Below are positions 1 through 7,370 of a DNA stretch of 17,735 bases, piece after piece (position 1 is the stretch's first letter; each line of letters opens with the position of its first letter). The notes beneath the pieces were generated by a model. The model was not told where the DNA came from. It saw only the letters and a list, made by a program, of their open reading frames with translations, and ran no database searches. Made by a program: the position numbers and the translations under genes. Source of the stretch: Candidatus Poribacteria bacterium (GTDB taxonomy: Bacteria; Poribacteria; WGA-4E; WGA-3G); contig VXXH01000638.1 in assembly GCA_009835515.1 (NCBI GenBank), positions 1-17,735 on the forward strand. The letters run 5' to 3'.

Positions 1-2
1 TT

Positions 3-488
3 ATTACATGGGTACAAACCACAGACACTCCGGTAAACCGCACAGGACTTGTCGGACAGAACGATTCGCCTGAGTTCGGATTTATTACGGCACAAGCGGT
101 CAACCTCTGGACACCTACTGCGGGTGGGACACAGAAACCTTGGGAACACAAACACGGTAACGGTGAATGGCATCATGTCGGGTGTGTCGCTACGACGGAA
201 TACGTCCATACCTATATTGATGGCGAATACGTTGAGAAAAAGGGAGGTTGGGCAAATCACGGAACATCTGCCTTTAACGTCAATATCGGTGGGTGTGGTG
301 TTTGGGATCCAGCTGGAAACTTTTTCCCAGGTCTAATGGATGAAGTCGCTATTTTCCACTCGGCACTGGAACAGGAAGATATTCAAGAATTGATGGACAA
401 AGGGTTTCAGCAGTATTTGGCTGTTGACCCCAAAGGCAAACTCGGTACAACTTGGGGACGTATTAAGGCAACTCACCATTTTAAGTAA
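3..488 (+). CDS. Secreted LamG-domain protein, C-terminal part (5' end outside window)
   Basis: This is an open frame with no start codon in the window, entering at the left edge and ending in TAA at 486-488. About 161 residues are visible. They match the downstream LamG protein (563-1333) nearly residue for residue, including TGLVGQN, EFGFIT, GNGEWHHVGCVA, YVHTYIDGEY, NVNIGGCGVWD and GLMDEVAIFHSALEQEDI. These are the strands of a LamG/concanavalin A-like jellyroll (Laminin_G_3 type), a fold that usually binds carbohydrate or protein. The C-terminal tail LAVDPKGKLGTTWG is shared with the neighbour. By analogy with that copy, the missing N-terminus should carry a signal peptide. Ligand and role are unknown. 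Family assignment is firm; function is inference. Confidence 0.85.
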   Translation: MTWVQTTDTPVNRTGLVGQNDSPEFGFITAQAVNLWTPTAGGTQKPWEHKHGNGEWHHVGCVATTEYVHTYIDGEYVEKKGGWANHGTSAFNVNIGGCGVWDPAGNFFPGLMDEVAIFHSALEQEDIQELMDKGFQQYLAVDPKGKLGTTWGRIKATHHFK

Positions 489-514
489 TAACTATTTTTA
501 TTTGCAACGCACAT

Positions 515-536
515 GGGCGCGCTTTCCGGGCGCGCT
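515..536. repeat. Short GC-rich direct and inverted repeat between the LamG genes
   Basis: GGGCGCGCT occurs twice (515-523 and 528-536), separated by TTCC. Because GCGCGC is its own reverse complement, 517-522 can pair with 530-535 as a 6-bp hairpin with a 7-base loop. It lies 26 bases after the first LamG stop and 27 bases before the next start. No T-run follows, so a factor-independent terminator is not supported. It may be a pause, mRNA-stability or processing site in a LamG transcript. Confidence 0.35.
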
Positions 537-562
537 CGCGGTAAATATCGGAAGGAAAAATT

Positions 563-1333
563 GTGAAAAAACTTTTATTAACCTTAGGCATCATCTGTTT
601 CACTCTCATGGCTGTTCACATCAGCACTGCCGAGATTGATTTCGATACTGCGGTCGGTATCTGGCTCTTTGATGAAGGCAAAGGTGCGGTCGCTAAAGAC
701 ATATCAGGTGAAGGAAACGATGGTGAAGTCGTCAAAGCCCCATGGGTGGATGGAAAATTCGGCAAGGCACTCGACTTTGATGGAAAAGCTGGCTGTGTCA
801 AGACTGAAGAGAAACTGCTTGAGGCTCTCGAAGAATTCACGATTCTTGCATGGATACAAAGCACGGACGATCCACCCGCTCGGACTGGACTCGTCGGACA
901 GAACAATGCCCCTGAGTTTGGCTTTATTACGACGAATGAACTTAGTCTCTGGACCCCTGCAGCGGGTTTAACGAATAATCCTTGGAAACACAAACACGGT
1001 GATGGTGAATGGCATCACGTCGGGTGTGTTGCCACGACAGATTACGTCCATACCTATATTGATGGCGAATACGCTGAGCAGAAAGGCAAATGGGCAAACC
1101 ATGGCGCAGCTAACTTTAACGTTAATATTGGCGGTTGTGGGGTCTGGGATGCAGGTGGCAACTTTTTTCCGGGTCTAATGGACGAAGTCATGATTTTCCA
1201 TTCAGCTTTGGAACAAGAAGATATTCAGGAGCTGATGGACAAAGGCTATCAAAATTATTTGGCTGTTGACCCCGCAGGTAAACTCGGTACAACCTGGGGA
1301 CATATTAAGGCTACGCATCATATCAGGCAATAG
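563..1333 (+). CDS. Secreted LamG-domain (concanavalin A-like) protein
   Basis: A complete 256-residue protein. The GTG start is supported by GGAAGG seven bases upstream (550-555) and by the signal peptide that follows it: KK, a hydrophobic core LLLTLGIICFTLMAV, and a likely cleavage after STA near residue 23. The mature part is one LamG/Laminin_G_3 jellyroll: AVGIWLFDEGKG and DISGEGNDGEV at the entry, GKALDFDGKAGCV, FTILAWIQS, DGEWHHVGCVA, THTYIDGEY-like strand 'YVHTYIDGEY', and the closing GLMDEVMIFHSALE. The short tail after about residue 235 (LAVDPAGKLGTTWG) recurs in the upstream copy. LamG domains bind glycans or proteins, so an exported glycan-binding or matrix protein is a reasonable guess; no catalytic residues are evident. 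It is a tandem duplicate of the gene ending at 488 and converges on the TPR gene. Confidence 0.9.
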   Translation: MKKLLLTLGIICFTLMAVHISTAEIDFDTAVGIWLFDEGKGAVAKDISGEGNDGEVVKAPWVDGKFGKALDFDGKAGCVKTEEKLLEALEEFTILAWIQSTDDPPARTGLVGQNNAPEFGFITTNELSLWTPAAGLTNNPWKHKHGDGEWHHVGCVATTDYVHTYIDGEYAEQKGKWANHGAANFNVNIGGCGVWDAGGNFFPGLMDEVMIFHSALEQEDIQELMDKGYQNYLAVDPAGKLGTTWGHIKATHHIRQ

Positions 1334-1350
1334 CCTTTCCTTTTTTCAAC

Positions 1351-1399
1351 ACTCGTAGACGGACTGGGTTATCGTAAATTCCATAGTGCGTCTACGAGT
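1351..1399. repeat. 11-bp perfect inverted repeat in the convergent gap
   Basis: ACTCGTAGACG (1351-1361) and CGTCTACGAGT (1389-1399) are exact reverse complements separated by 27 bases. They lie between the stop of the + strand LamG gene (1333) and the stop of the minus-strand TPR gene (1444). No T-run follows on either strand, so a classical intrinsic terminator is not supported, though the position fits a bidirectional 3'-end structure. It could also be one more dispersed palindrome of this genome. Confidence 0.45.
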
Positions 1400-1443
1400 A
1401 ACTTACCCGTTGATCTCCCTACGCCTCACACATACCGACACCC

Positions 1444-3024
1444 CTACTTTAATTTATGCAGTTCCCTGAGTTTGTCTAACACAACCTTATTCCCCGGTTC
1501 CAATTCCAAAACCCGTTCAAAAGCACCAATCGCCTCCGGAATATTTCCAAGTTCCTGATAAGCAACGCCTAATGCACCGTATGCGCGAACGTGCGTCGCC
1601 TCAATTGCGATCACCTTTTTAAACAGTGAGATGGCTTCGAGATAATCCTTCTTTGTCAGAAAAATTAAGCCGAGTCTGTAAATGGCTTGGACGTCCGTTG
1701 CGTCATGGGTGATGACCTGTTTGTAGTGTGGCTCGGCTGCTGTATAACGTTGTTTTTTCCAATAGACACCGGCAAGCGCGCGATGCGCCGACAGTTGAGA
1801 TGGCACGAGTTCAAGTGCTGCCTGATAGTGCCGAATTGCCTCGCCAAGCTGTCCTGTGTTCTCATACACTGTCGCAAGATTCGCGTGTACATTTGAAAAA
1901 AACGTGGCGTAATCTGAAGGGTTTAACTGTCCGTGAGATTCGCTATCTGTTATATTTTTTTTAAACTGAAGTGCCATTCGGCAAGCACGGATCGCTGCAG
2001 CGGTCTGTCCGGTTTCATAATAGATCTGTCCTATATAGTTATGCGCCTGCGCTTTCAAGTAGGCTCTCTCGTCTGTACTTCTCTGCTTCTGAATCTCTAT
2101 ATCCTTGTCGAGTAGCAACAGGAGATGTTCTAACACCGCTAAGGCTTCGTGGTGCTGTGCTGTGTAGAGGAGTGAAACGCCATAGTCGAACCAGACCTTT
2201 ATATCTTTCTGTTCGTCTGAGATAAGCGTCTCAAATTCAGCGACAGCACTTGTATAATCGCCTTCTGACATATAACGTCTACCGCGTTCGGCGTACAACG
2301 CTGCAGTGACACCCGCCTGCAGCACATCCCACCACAGCGGGTCCGATAACTCGCCATATTGACTCGGAGAGCGTGCTGCTTGTGCGTGTCGTTTTGCCGC
2401 TTGCTTATCCCCTAATGCTGTAACAATCTGTGCCATCAATGCGTGCGCTTCACTTTGCCTCGGATTCAGGCGGAGTGCGTTCTCTAAATGTCTTTTGGCA
2501 AGTTTCAATTGTTGTCTTGCAAGTGCGATTTCGCCGAGCCAGAGTTCAGAAAACGGGTTGCTCGGTTGCAGGTGTTTCGCGCGTTCCAAGTGATGTCTCG
2601 CATCTTCAAGCTTCCCTAAAATTCGGAGCGCAGAAGCAAGGTAGAGATGCGCGGGCGCGTATTCAGCGTTCAACATAAGTGCTCGCGTGAGATGTTTGAC
2701 TGCTTCCTCCGGTTGACGCTCCTTCGTCAAACGTCCCAAAAAGTAGAACCATCTGAATTCCTTAGGCGCGAGTAGACTCGCTCGACGATAACACGGTATC
2801 GCTGGTGTCTCCCAACCGTGGATGAGATAGACGTGCGCCAATTGACCCCAGACATCCGCGTCATCAGGAAAATTCTGGACAGCCTCTTGTGCAATTTCAA
2901 TTGCCTCCAAAAGCAATTTCTCCTCAACTAAGTCGAGGTCTGCAGGTTGTGGAATATCAATATTACGATCCGCAAATACAAAGCTACTCGTCAGAATTAG
3001 GAGAAGATAGAGAATCTGTTTCAT
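1444..3024 (-). CDS. Exported tetratricopeptide (TPR) repeat protein
   Basis: A 526-residue protein. I start at ATG 3024 because GGAGA lies eight bases upstream; an in-frame TTG one codon earlier (3027) is less well placed. The N-terminus KQILYLLLILTSSFVFA is a signal peptide, cleaved near residue 19. The rest is helical TPR: an N-terminal array (about residues 30-220, e.g. ADVWGQLAHVYLIHGW, APAHLYLASALRILGK), a central segment with SEGDYTSAVAEFETL, and a C-terminal array to the end (HANLATVYENTGQLGEAI, VQAIYRLGLIFLTKKDYLEA, VRAYGALGVAYQELGN). I count roughly ten to eleven repeats. TPR solenoids are protein-protein scaffolds. The start lies inside the end of the FG-GAP/ASPIC gene (41-base overlap), so the two are probably translationally coupled and work together outside the cytoplasm. 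Partner and role are unknown. Confidence 0.88.
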   Translation of the reverse strand: MKQILYLLLILTSSFVFADRNIDIPQPADLDLVEEKLLLEAIEIAQEAVQNFPDDADVWGQLAHVYLIHGWETPAIPCYRRASLLAPKEFRWFYFLGRLTKERQPEEAVKHLTRALMLNAEYAPAHLYLASALRILGKLEDARHHLERAKHLQPSNPFSELWLGEIALARQQLKLAKRHLENALRLNPRQSEAHALMAQIVTALGDKQAAKRHAQAARSPSQYGELSDPLWWDVLQAGVTAALYAERGRRYMSEGDYTSAVAEFETLISDEQKDIKVWFDYGVSLLYTAQHHEALAVLEHLLLLLDKDIEIQKQRSTDERAYLKAQAHNYIGQIYYETGQTAAAIRACRMALQFKKNITDSESHGQLNPSDYATFFSNVHANLATVYENTGQLGEAIRHYQAALELVPSQLSAHRALAGVYWKKQRYTAAEPHYKQVITHDATDVQAIYRLGLIFLTKKDYLEAISLFKKVIAIEATHVRAYGALGVAYQELGNIPEAIGAFERVLELEPGNKVVLDKLRELHKLK

Positions 3025-4774
3025 CAAAATGGTCTCCCTTTCCTTGATAAACTTTTACACGTCGATTCGCAGGTGTCCCTGGGAATCTTTCGCGGCTTCC
3101 GTCTTGCCAATACACGTCAATCGCTTGAATTTCACTGATCGTTCCCAACCCGAAATGCACATTCGGTTCGCTACTACTCAGATAACTCGTTCCAGACAGC
3201 ACATAGCCTGTCAATGTCCGTGATTCAGTTTGGAGCGTTACTTGTGCACCGAGTGCGTCTCGATTTTCGGTGATAGCTTGCACAAATAACCAATGATGCT
3301 GAGGCGGCGGTGCGTCGTTTCGGAAAACGCGAAGCCGATTATCAAGACTGCTCACCACCATATCAATATCGCCATCCCGGTCAATATCACCGAAAGCCAT
3401 TCCACGGCTCACCTCAACCCGTTCTGTAAAGTCAGGCGCACGTGAACTCACATCGCTGAAATGGGCTGTCGGAAACCCTCGGCGACCTTCAGTGGTCGTA
3501 GGGGTTGGGTTGCCCCCCCCATGCGGACGAGGCAACCTCACCCCTACGACGGCTGATTGCTGATTGCTATTTTGAAAGAGGAGATTGGGTTCGGCATAAA
3601 AATTCCAGAATTCGCCAACATCTGCGCCATCCAAGATCTCCCCGCGCTTCACCCTCCCATTAACGAGCGCGATGTCAAGATCGGCATCGTTGTCGAAATC
3701 AAGGAAACCGCATCCAAAGCCTGTCCAACGCAGGTCGCGTCCGGCGAAACCTGCTATTTCAGTCATATCAGTGAATACAGAGTGCTTAGCGGCGATATAA
3801 AGGGTATTTGTCTCGCCGGATAAGTGCGTTGCGAACAGGTCAGGAAGTGTATCACCGTTGATATCCCCGACAGCGATGCCCATGCTGCCTTCAGGGTGTC
3901 CGTAAGCGTTAAACGCAAGCCCATGCAATATGGCTTCCTCAGCAAAAGTGCCGTCGGTCTGGTTTACCCAGAGATAGTTCGCTTCGCCATCGTTGGCAAC
4001 AAAAAAATCCGCCCAACCATCACCCGTCAGATCCAGGCACACCACACCGAGACCTCTGCCGGACATTGCGGCGATACCTGTCTGCTCGGTCACATCTGTG
4101 AAAGAACCGTTGCCGTTATTTTGGAACAGACGATCTGTTGCAGGCTCGAAGACTTTTGGATTACAATAATCTGGCGCGCTGTGTTTCCCGCGACACACCA
4201 TTTCTGGATCAAATTGAACGTAGTTCGCAACATAGAGATCGAGGTCTCCATCCCTGTCGTAATCACCAAAGGTTGCGGATGTTCCCCAAGCCTCATTTGA
4301 GAGACCTACCTCTTCTAATATGAATGTACCGTCCCCCTTGTTTCGATAGAAAACATCGGGACCGTAATTCGTCACATAGACATCTACGTCGCCATCATTA
4401 TCAACATCACCGATTGCCACGCCTTGCCCGTAGCCTTCGTGTCCGATGCCAGCGGTTTCCGTGACGTCAACAAACGTTCCATCGGATTGTTGTTGAAAAA
4501 GCAGATTCGGGGCAGGTGAGTCCTCTTTGCCGGGTGGTGGAAATCGGATGTGTAGGACATCCAGCGCGCCATCATTATTGTAATCAAAGAGTGCAACTCC
4601 GCTCCCGATGACCTCAGGTAGGGCATGCGTGCCTGCAGCCCAAGAAGCCTCCGTCTGTGAGAAACCGAGCGCAGCCGTCACTTCCGTAAATAGGGGTTTG
4701 TCGGCCTCTGCTTGTGCTGTCCACAGAAGGCCGATTACAACGGAGAGCGTAATAACGTATAGTTTCGTAAACAT
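2984..4774 (-). CDS. Secreted FG-GAP/VCBS beta-propeller with C-terminal ASPIC/UnbV domain (CRTAC1-like)
   Basis: A 596-residue protein with a signal peptide (TKLYVITLSVVIGLLWTAQA, cleaved near residue 22). Seven calcium-binding DxDxDG-like loops can be read: DYNNDGALD, DVDNDGDVD, DYDRDGDLD, DLTGDGWAD, DINGDTLPD, DFDNDADLD and DIDRDGDID. Seven loops fit a seven-bladed propeller of the integrin-alpha/FG-GAP type. The last ~85 residues form an ASPIC/UnbV domain (DALGAQVTL, SGTSYLSSSEPNVHFGLG, IDVYWQDGSRERF), the architecture of CRTAC1 proteins. The family is extracellular and thought to bind protein or glycan; no enzyme activity is established. Residues about 402-426 come from a palindromic repeat inserted in frame (see 3495-3550), between blades six and seven. 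The gene follows the ATP-grasp gene by 28 bases and overlaps the TPR gene downstream. Confidence 0.92.
   Translation of the reverse strand: MFTKLYVITLSVVIGLLWTAQAEADKPLFTEVTAALGFSQTEASWAAGTHALPEVIGSGVALFDYNNDGALDVLHIRFPPPGKEDSPAPNLLFQQQSDGTFVDVTETAGIGHEGYGQGVAIGDVDNDGDVDVYVTNYGPDVFYRNKGDGTFILEEVGLSNEAWGTSATFGDYDRDGDLDLYVANYVQFDPEMVCRGKHSAPDYCNPKVFEPATDRLFQNNGNGSFTDVTEQTGIAAMSGRGLGVVCLDLTGDGWADFFVANDGEANYLWVNQTDGTFAEEAILHGLAFNAYGHPEGSMGIAVGDINGDTLPDLFATHLSGETNTLYIAAKHSVFTDMTEIAGFAGRDLRWTGFGCGFLDFDNDADLDIALVNGRVKRGEILDGADVGEFWNFYAEPNLLFQNSNQQSAVVGVRLPRPHGGGNPTPTTTEGRRGFPTAHFSDVSSRAPDFTERVEVSRGMAFGDIDRDGDIDMVVSSLDNRLRVFRNDAPPPQHHWLFVQAITENRDALGAQVTLQTESRTLTGYVLSGTSYLSSSEPNVHFGLGTISEIQAIDVYWQDGSRERFPGTPANRRVKVYQGKGDHFDETDSLSSPNSDE
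3495..3550. repeat. Palindromic element inserted in frame in the FG-GAP gene
   Basis: The arms GTCGTAGGGGTTGGGTTGC (3495-3513) and GCAACCTCACCCCTACGAC (3532-3550) pair at 17 of 19 positions around an 18-base loop. A 7-bp direct repeat (TGATTGC, twice at 3553-3566) adjoins. On the coding strand it is read without stops as VVGVRLPRPHGGGNPTPT, low in hydrophobic core residues and unlike any propeller strand. A run of eight C (3513-3520) sits in it, a slippage-prone tract. The same GTAGGGGTTGGG motif recurs in the ATP-grasp gene, read in the same frame. Confidence 0.75.
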
Positions 4775-4791
4775 AGCGTCGTTCCAAAAGA

Positions 4792-4816
4792 AATCGGGGT
4801 TACTAATCCCTCCTAC
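4792..4816. repeat. Palindromic element supplying the ATP-grasp stop codon
   Basis: AATCGGGGTTACTAATCCCTCCTAC. The arms GGGGTT (4796-4801) and AATCCC (4805-4810) surround ACT. It shares AATCGGGGTTAC and CCCTCC with the copy at 5496-5520. On the coding strand it encodes the last residues CRRD of the ATP-grasp protein and its TAG stop (4803-4805), then continues into the 28-base gap before the FG-GAP start. Confidence 0.6.
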
Positions 4817-6113
4817 ACGGCAAAATCACAAACTCCAATTGCCGATGAGCTTCACGTAATGCCGTTTCTACTAACGCTGGCGTCTCGGCACGCGCGAAGA
4901 TGAAACCGAGATAGCGCGCCCCCTCTGGTAACGGCACCACTTCCCCACCAATCGGAATTGTGATACTGACTTCTACAATACCGTCTACGCGATGCGCATC
5001 TGTTTTGCCGCGGACTTCACCGAGAATACCAGCCTTCGGTACCGGAATCATCATAACCCCCGCGGCTTGCTGTTCTCGCTGTAACATCTCTACGGGTTGC
5101 CCAATGGCGTGTCGGATAACGAGTTCCTCCAGCGACATACCGGTTCCAAACCGAAGCGTCCTTGCACAGAGTCCGCCAATCGTCCGTGCCGCAATTTCGA
5201 TAAGATGTGCCCCGTTGTCATTATAACGCAACTCGGCGTGGACGGGGCCGTGTTGCAGTCCTAAGGCAGCGGCTGCCTCTGCTGTGGCGCGATGCAGCGC
5301 ATCCTGGACATTCATCGATAAACGAGAAGGTGTAACATAGAGCGTCTCCTCAAAAAAAGGACCTTCGAGCGGATCGGGTTTATCAAAGAGCGCGAGCACT
5401 TTAAGTTCACCGTCTAAGAGGATACCTTCCAATGCCACCTCTATTCCCGGAATATAGTCCTCAACAAGCAGATATTGTGAAGCGTGCACCAAGGAATCGG
5501 GGTTACAAACCCCTCCCCCGTTGGTATCATCCTTCAAAGTGTGGAGCAGTTTCGTTGTCCGCTGAAAGGCTTCGATAAATTCGGTAGGTGTGTCTGCACG
5601 GATGACGCCACGGCTTGCGGAAAGAGAGAGGGGTTTGATGACACACGGCAAACCGACTTGTGTATCCGTAGGATTGGATGACCCAACCCCTACGATTTCA
5701 GCGGGGTCATCATAGATAGAGAAGCGTTGGTAAGCGAGTACCGATACCCCATTTGCTGCCAATGTGTCGCGTAAGAGATATTTATTGCGCGTGGCTTTTG
5801 CTGAAGCGACAGGGTTATGTGGCAGCCCTAAAGCCTGTGATGCAGTCGTCGCAAGCAGGGTTGTATCGTCATCGACACCGACAATTGCCGCCAGCGGATA
5901 TGTATCATCAAATTCGAGGATGGCCTGTGTTGCAACGGTTGGCGCGCTGAAGTCTAACACAAGGGTATGGCGCGGCGAGAGGTCTGCTGTCGTTGCGGCT
6001 TCTTCCGATGCCACGACGACCTCCACATCAAGTTTCGAGGCAGCATCAAGGAAATCAGCGGCTCGATATGTGCGTGTTGGCAGGAGCAGGAGGATACGCG
6101 ATTTATCAGTCAT
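4803..6113 (-). CDS. ATP-grasp domain ligase, substrate unknown
   Basis: A 436-residue member of the ATP-grasp superfamily (carboxylate-amine ligases and relatives), soluble, no signal peptide. Visible signatures are the N-terminal Rossmann-like part (RILLLLPTRTYRAADFLDAA, VVVASE, AIVGVDDDTTLLAT), the nucleotide-binding part GLPCVIKPLSLSASRGVIRA, LLVEDYIPGIEVALEGIL, and the metal/ATP-binding HAELRYNDNGAHLIEIAARTIGGL. A C-terminal domain with GARYLGFIFARA resembles those of L-amino acid ligase-like and CARNS-type enzymes. Two in-frame palindromic repeats lengthen surface loops near residues 140-150 and 199-207, and a third sets the C-terminus. The start ATG lies in a heptad repeat (TCAGTCATCAGTCATCA) with no visible ribosome binding site, so the true start could be slightly different. 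The substrate cannot be told from sequence. Confidence 0.85.
   Translation of the reverse strand: MTDKSRILLLLPTRTYRAADFLDAASKLDVEVVVASEEAATTADLSPRHTLVLDFSAPTVATQAILEFDDTYPLAAIVGVDDDTTLLATTASQALGLPHNPVASAKATRNKYLLRDTLAANGVSVLAYQRFSIYDDPAEIVGVGSSNPTDTQVGLPCVIKPLSLSASRGVIRADTPTEFIEAFQRTTKLLHTLKDDTNGGGVCNPDSLVHASQYLLVEDYIPGIEVALEGILLDGELKVLALFDKPDPLEGPFFEETLYVTPSRLSMNVQDALHRATAEAAAALGLQHGPVHAELRYNDNGAHLIEIAARTIGGLCARTLRFGTGMSLEELVIRHAIGQPVEMLQREQQAAGVMMIPVPKAGILGEVRGKTDAHRVDGIVEVSITIPIGGEVVPLPEGARYLGFIFARAETPALVETALREAHRQLEFVILPCRRD
5496..5520. repeat. Palindromic element inserted in frame in the ATP-grasp gene (copy 1)
   Basis: GGGGTT (5499-5504) and AACCCC (5508-5513) form a perfect palindrome around ACA, with flanking AATC and TCCC as in the copy at 4792-4816. 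On the coding strand it reads GGGVCNPD at about residues 200-207, between the helix ending KLLHTLKDD and the strand YLLVEDYIPG, where family members usually have a short loop. Confidence 0.6.
5667..5694. repeat. Palindromic element inserted in frame in the ATP-grasp gene (copy 2)
   Basis: CGTAGGATTGG (5667-5677) and CCAACCCCTACG (5683-5694) form an imperfect palindrome of the same GTAGGGGTTGGG family as 3495-3550. The coding strand reads VGVGSSNPT at about residues 141-149, the same frame (VGV...NPT) used by the copy in the FG-GAP gene. It lies in a loop just before GLPCVIKP. Confidence 0.6.
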
Positions 6114-6248
6114 CAGTCATCAATTATTGGTTATCAAAGTAATTAGTTTTCAGTCATCAGTTATCAGAAGTTGAAAGTTGAGAAGTTGCGAAGTTGTGCC
6201 TTACTTTCTAACTTTCGCACACTTCCTAACTTTCTGATTGTTCTCACT
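6104..6248. repeat. Heptad repeat and inverted-repeat region upstream of the ATP-grasp gene
   Basis: Starts with TCAGTCATCAGTCATCA across the ATP-grasp start, followed by TTTTCAGTCATCAGTTATCAG (period 7). It continues into an imperfect inverted repeat made of AAGTTG units on the left (6170-6200) and CTAACTTTC units on the right (6208-6238). No coding sequence is supported. This fills the 162-base gap to the aldolase stop. Confidence 0.6.
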
Positions 6249-6275
6249 GCGAAGCATACTGACTGCTGAAAGCCA

Positions 6276-7235
6276 CTAATTCGGTCGGGAACCTCTCAAC
6301 AACTTTTGATAGGATGCATGTGCATTCTGTGCATCCTCCTCACCATCAAGGACACGCCGCAGGCATTGCACGAAGCCGATCGGATCCTCTTCACCAAAGA
6401 TGGTACGTCCGAACAGAATCGCGCGCCCACCGTTGCTGACGACATTGTGCGCTAAGGCGAAGGTGCTACGTGCATTTTGACGAGGACCGCCCAACGCACC
6501 AATGACCAACGTCGTATCGAATTGGCACAACTCAGCCCAGACCTCAGCGGTTGTGTAGGCGGTTTTAATAAAGCGCGGGCGTTGGTGTTTGCGGAGATAA
6601 CTCATCGTCCGGACAATAGAATCGGCGACATACATGCCTCGTTTTTCTTCATCCATTCCGGGCAGTTTAATGTTCGGCAAAAACACCTCTAAGAGATGAT
6701 CGAATCCTTCGATTTCACCAACAACATGTGCGAATTGGACATACGCCTGTAACATCCGCTCATCAGCGATGGGATCGTTATTGAGCGTAATGGAGTACAG
6801 CCCAAGGTTAACGCGACATTCAAGTGCGGGACCGATGAGTGCCTCACAATAGCGTTGCATATCCTCTGGAAATACCGTCTGAAACGGCATCGACAAGCTT
6901 GAGGTGTAGACACCAAACCGTGGGTTCCAGATAGCGGTTTCCGAGTTCATCCGGACGATTGGCGTAATCGGCGTGTTTTCAAAAAGGTTTTCTTCGAGTG
7001 CAAGCGTTTCTGCATCAGCGGGTGTCATCAGAAGTCCATCTAATTGTCCATCAGCGACAAGGTCGCGTTGCAGTTGCAAAAACTCTGCATGTGTGCGGTA
7101 GTGAGGTTTTGGGTGCTGCACCTGTCCGAGTCCTTTAATCCCTGCGGATGCAAGTGGATCCGCAGCGAAAACCAGAATCGGGTTCTGTGCAAGCAGGGCT
7201 GTATCAGCAAGTTTATCAAATATCCGGTTGCCCAT
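6276..7235 (-). CDS. Probable class I aldolase of the DhnA/FbaB/LsrF type (TIM barrel)
   Basis: A 319-residue cytoplasmic protein. The best clues are RFIKTAYT (residues 221-228), where Lys224 fits the Schiff-base lysine of DeoC/FbaB-like aldolases, and the late barrel segment LVIGALGG (243-250) with GGRAILFGRTIFG (269-281), which matches the phosphate-binding GG...GRNIF end of COG1830 aldolases. Further features are LDGLLMTPADAE and the acid-rich VVGEIEGFDHLLEVFLP. These enzymes cleave or form C-C bonds on phosphorylated sugars or related substrates; which one is not clear. The ATG start has AAGGAA 12 bases upstream, a loose spacing. It lies between priA and the ATP-grasp gene with repeat-filled gaps of 269 and 162 bases, so co-transcription is uncertain. 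Confidence 0.65.
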   Translation of the reverse strand: MGNRIFDKLADTALLAQNPILVFAADPLASAGIKGLGQVQHPKPHYRTHAEFLQLQRDLVADGQLDGLLMTPADAETLALEENLFENTPITPIVRMNSETAIWNPRFGVYTSSLSMPFQTVFPEDMQRYCEALIGPALECRVNLGLYSITLNNDPIADERMLQAYVQFAHVVGEIEGFDHLLEVFLPNIKLPGMDEEKRGMYVADSIVRTMSYLRKHQRPRFIKTAYTTAEVWAELCQFDTTLVIGALGGPRQNARSTFALAHNVVSNGGRAILFGRTIFGEEDPIGFVQCLRRVLDGEEDAQNAHASYQKLLRGSRPN

Positions 7236-7324
7236 TTTTTTTAAATTTCCTTGCGGTTAAACCAAGTGGGTTGTTACTTCAAATGCCTTTCCGTAGAGCC
7301 GTCCTCCAAATGTAAAGCTAAGAC

Positions 7325-7350
7325 AAATTATGCCATTTAAGGCATAATTT
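7325..7350. promoter_or_regulatory. 26-base inverted repeat upstream of the aldolase gene (possible operator)
   Basis: AAATTATGCC (7325-7334) and GGCATAATTT (7341-7350) are exact reverse complements around ATTTAA. It lies 90 bases upstream of the aldolase start. No T-run follows on either strand, so it is not a standard terminator. The symmetry suits a dimeric regulator site or an RNA hairpin; it may equally be a dispersed repeat. Confidence 0.35.
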
Positions 7351-7370
7351 CATTACGGACTACGGTTTTA

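Noticed and set aside
616..993. Antisense open frame inside the LamG gene (125 codons)
   Set aside because: Composition is explained by the codon pattern of the LamG frame on the other strand; no family motifs or ribosome binding site.
1334..1443. Intrinsic terminators for the convergent LamG and TPR genes
   Set aside because: The inverted repeat is not followed by a T-run on either strand, and the T-run at 1341-1346 has no stem before it.
6276..7235. Naming the aldolase as fbaB or lsrF
   Set aside because: Only the Schiff-base lysine region and the C-terminal phosphate-binding segment match; overall sequence does not allow a specific substrate or symbol.
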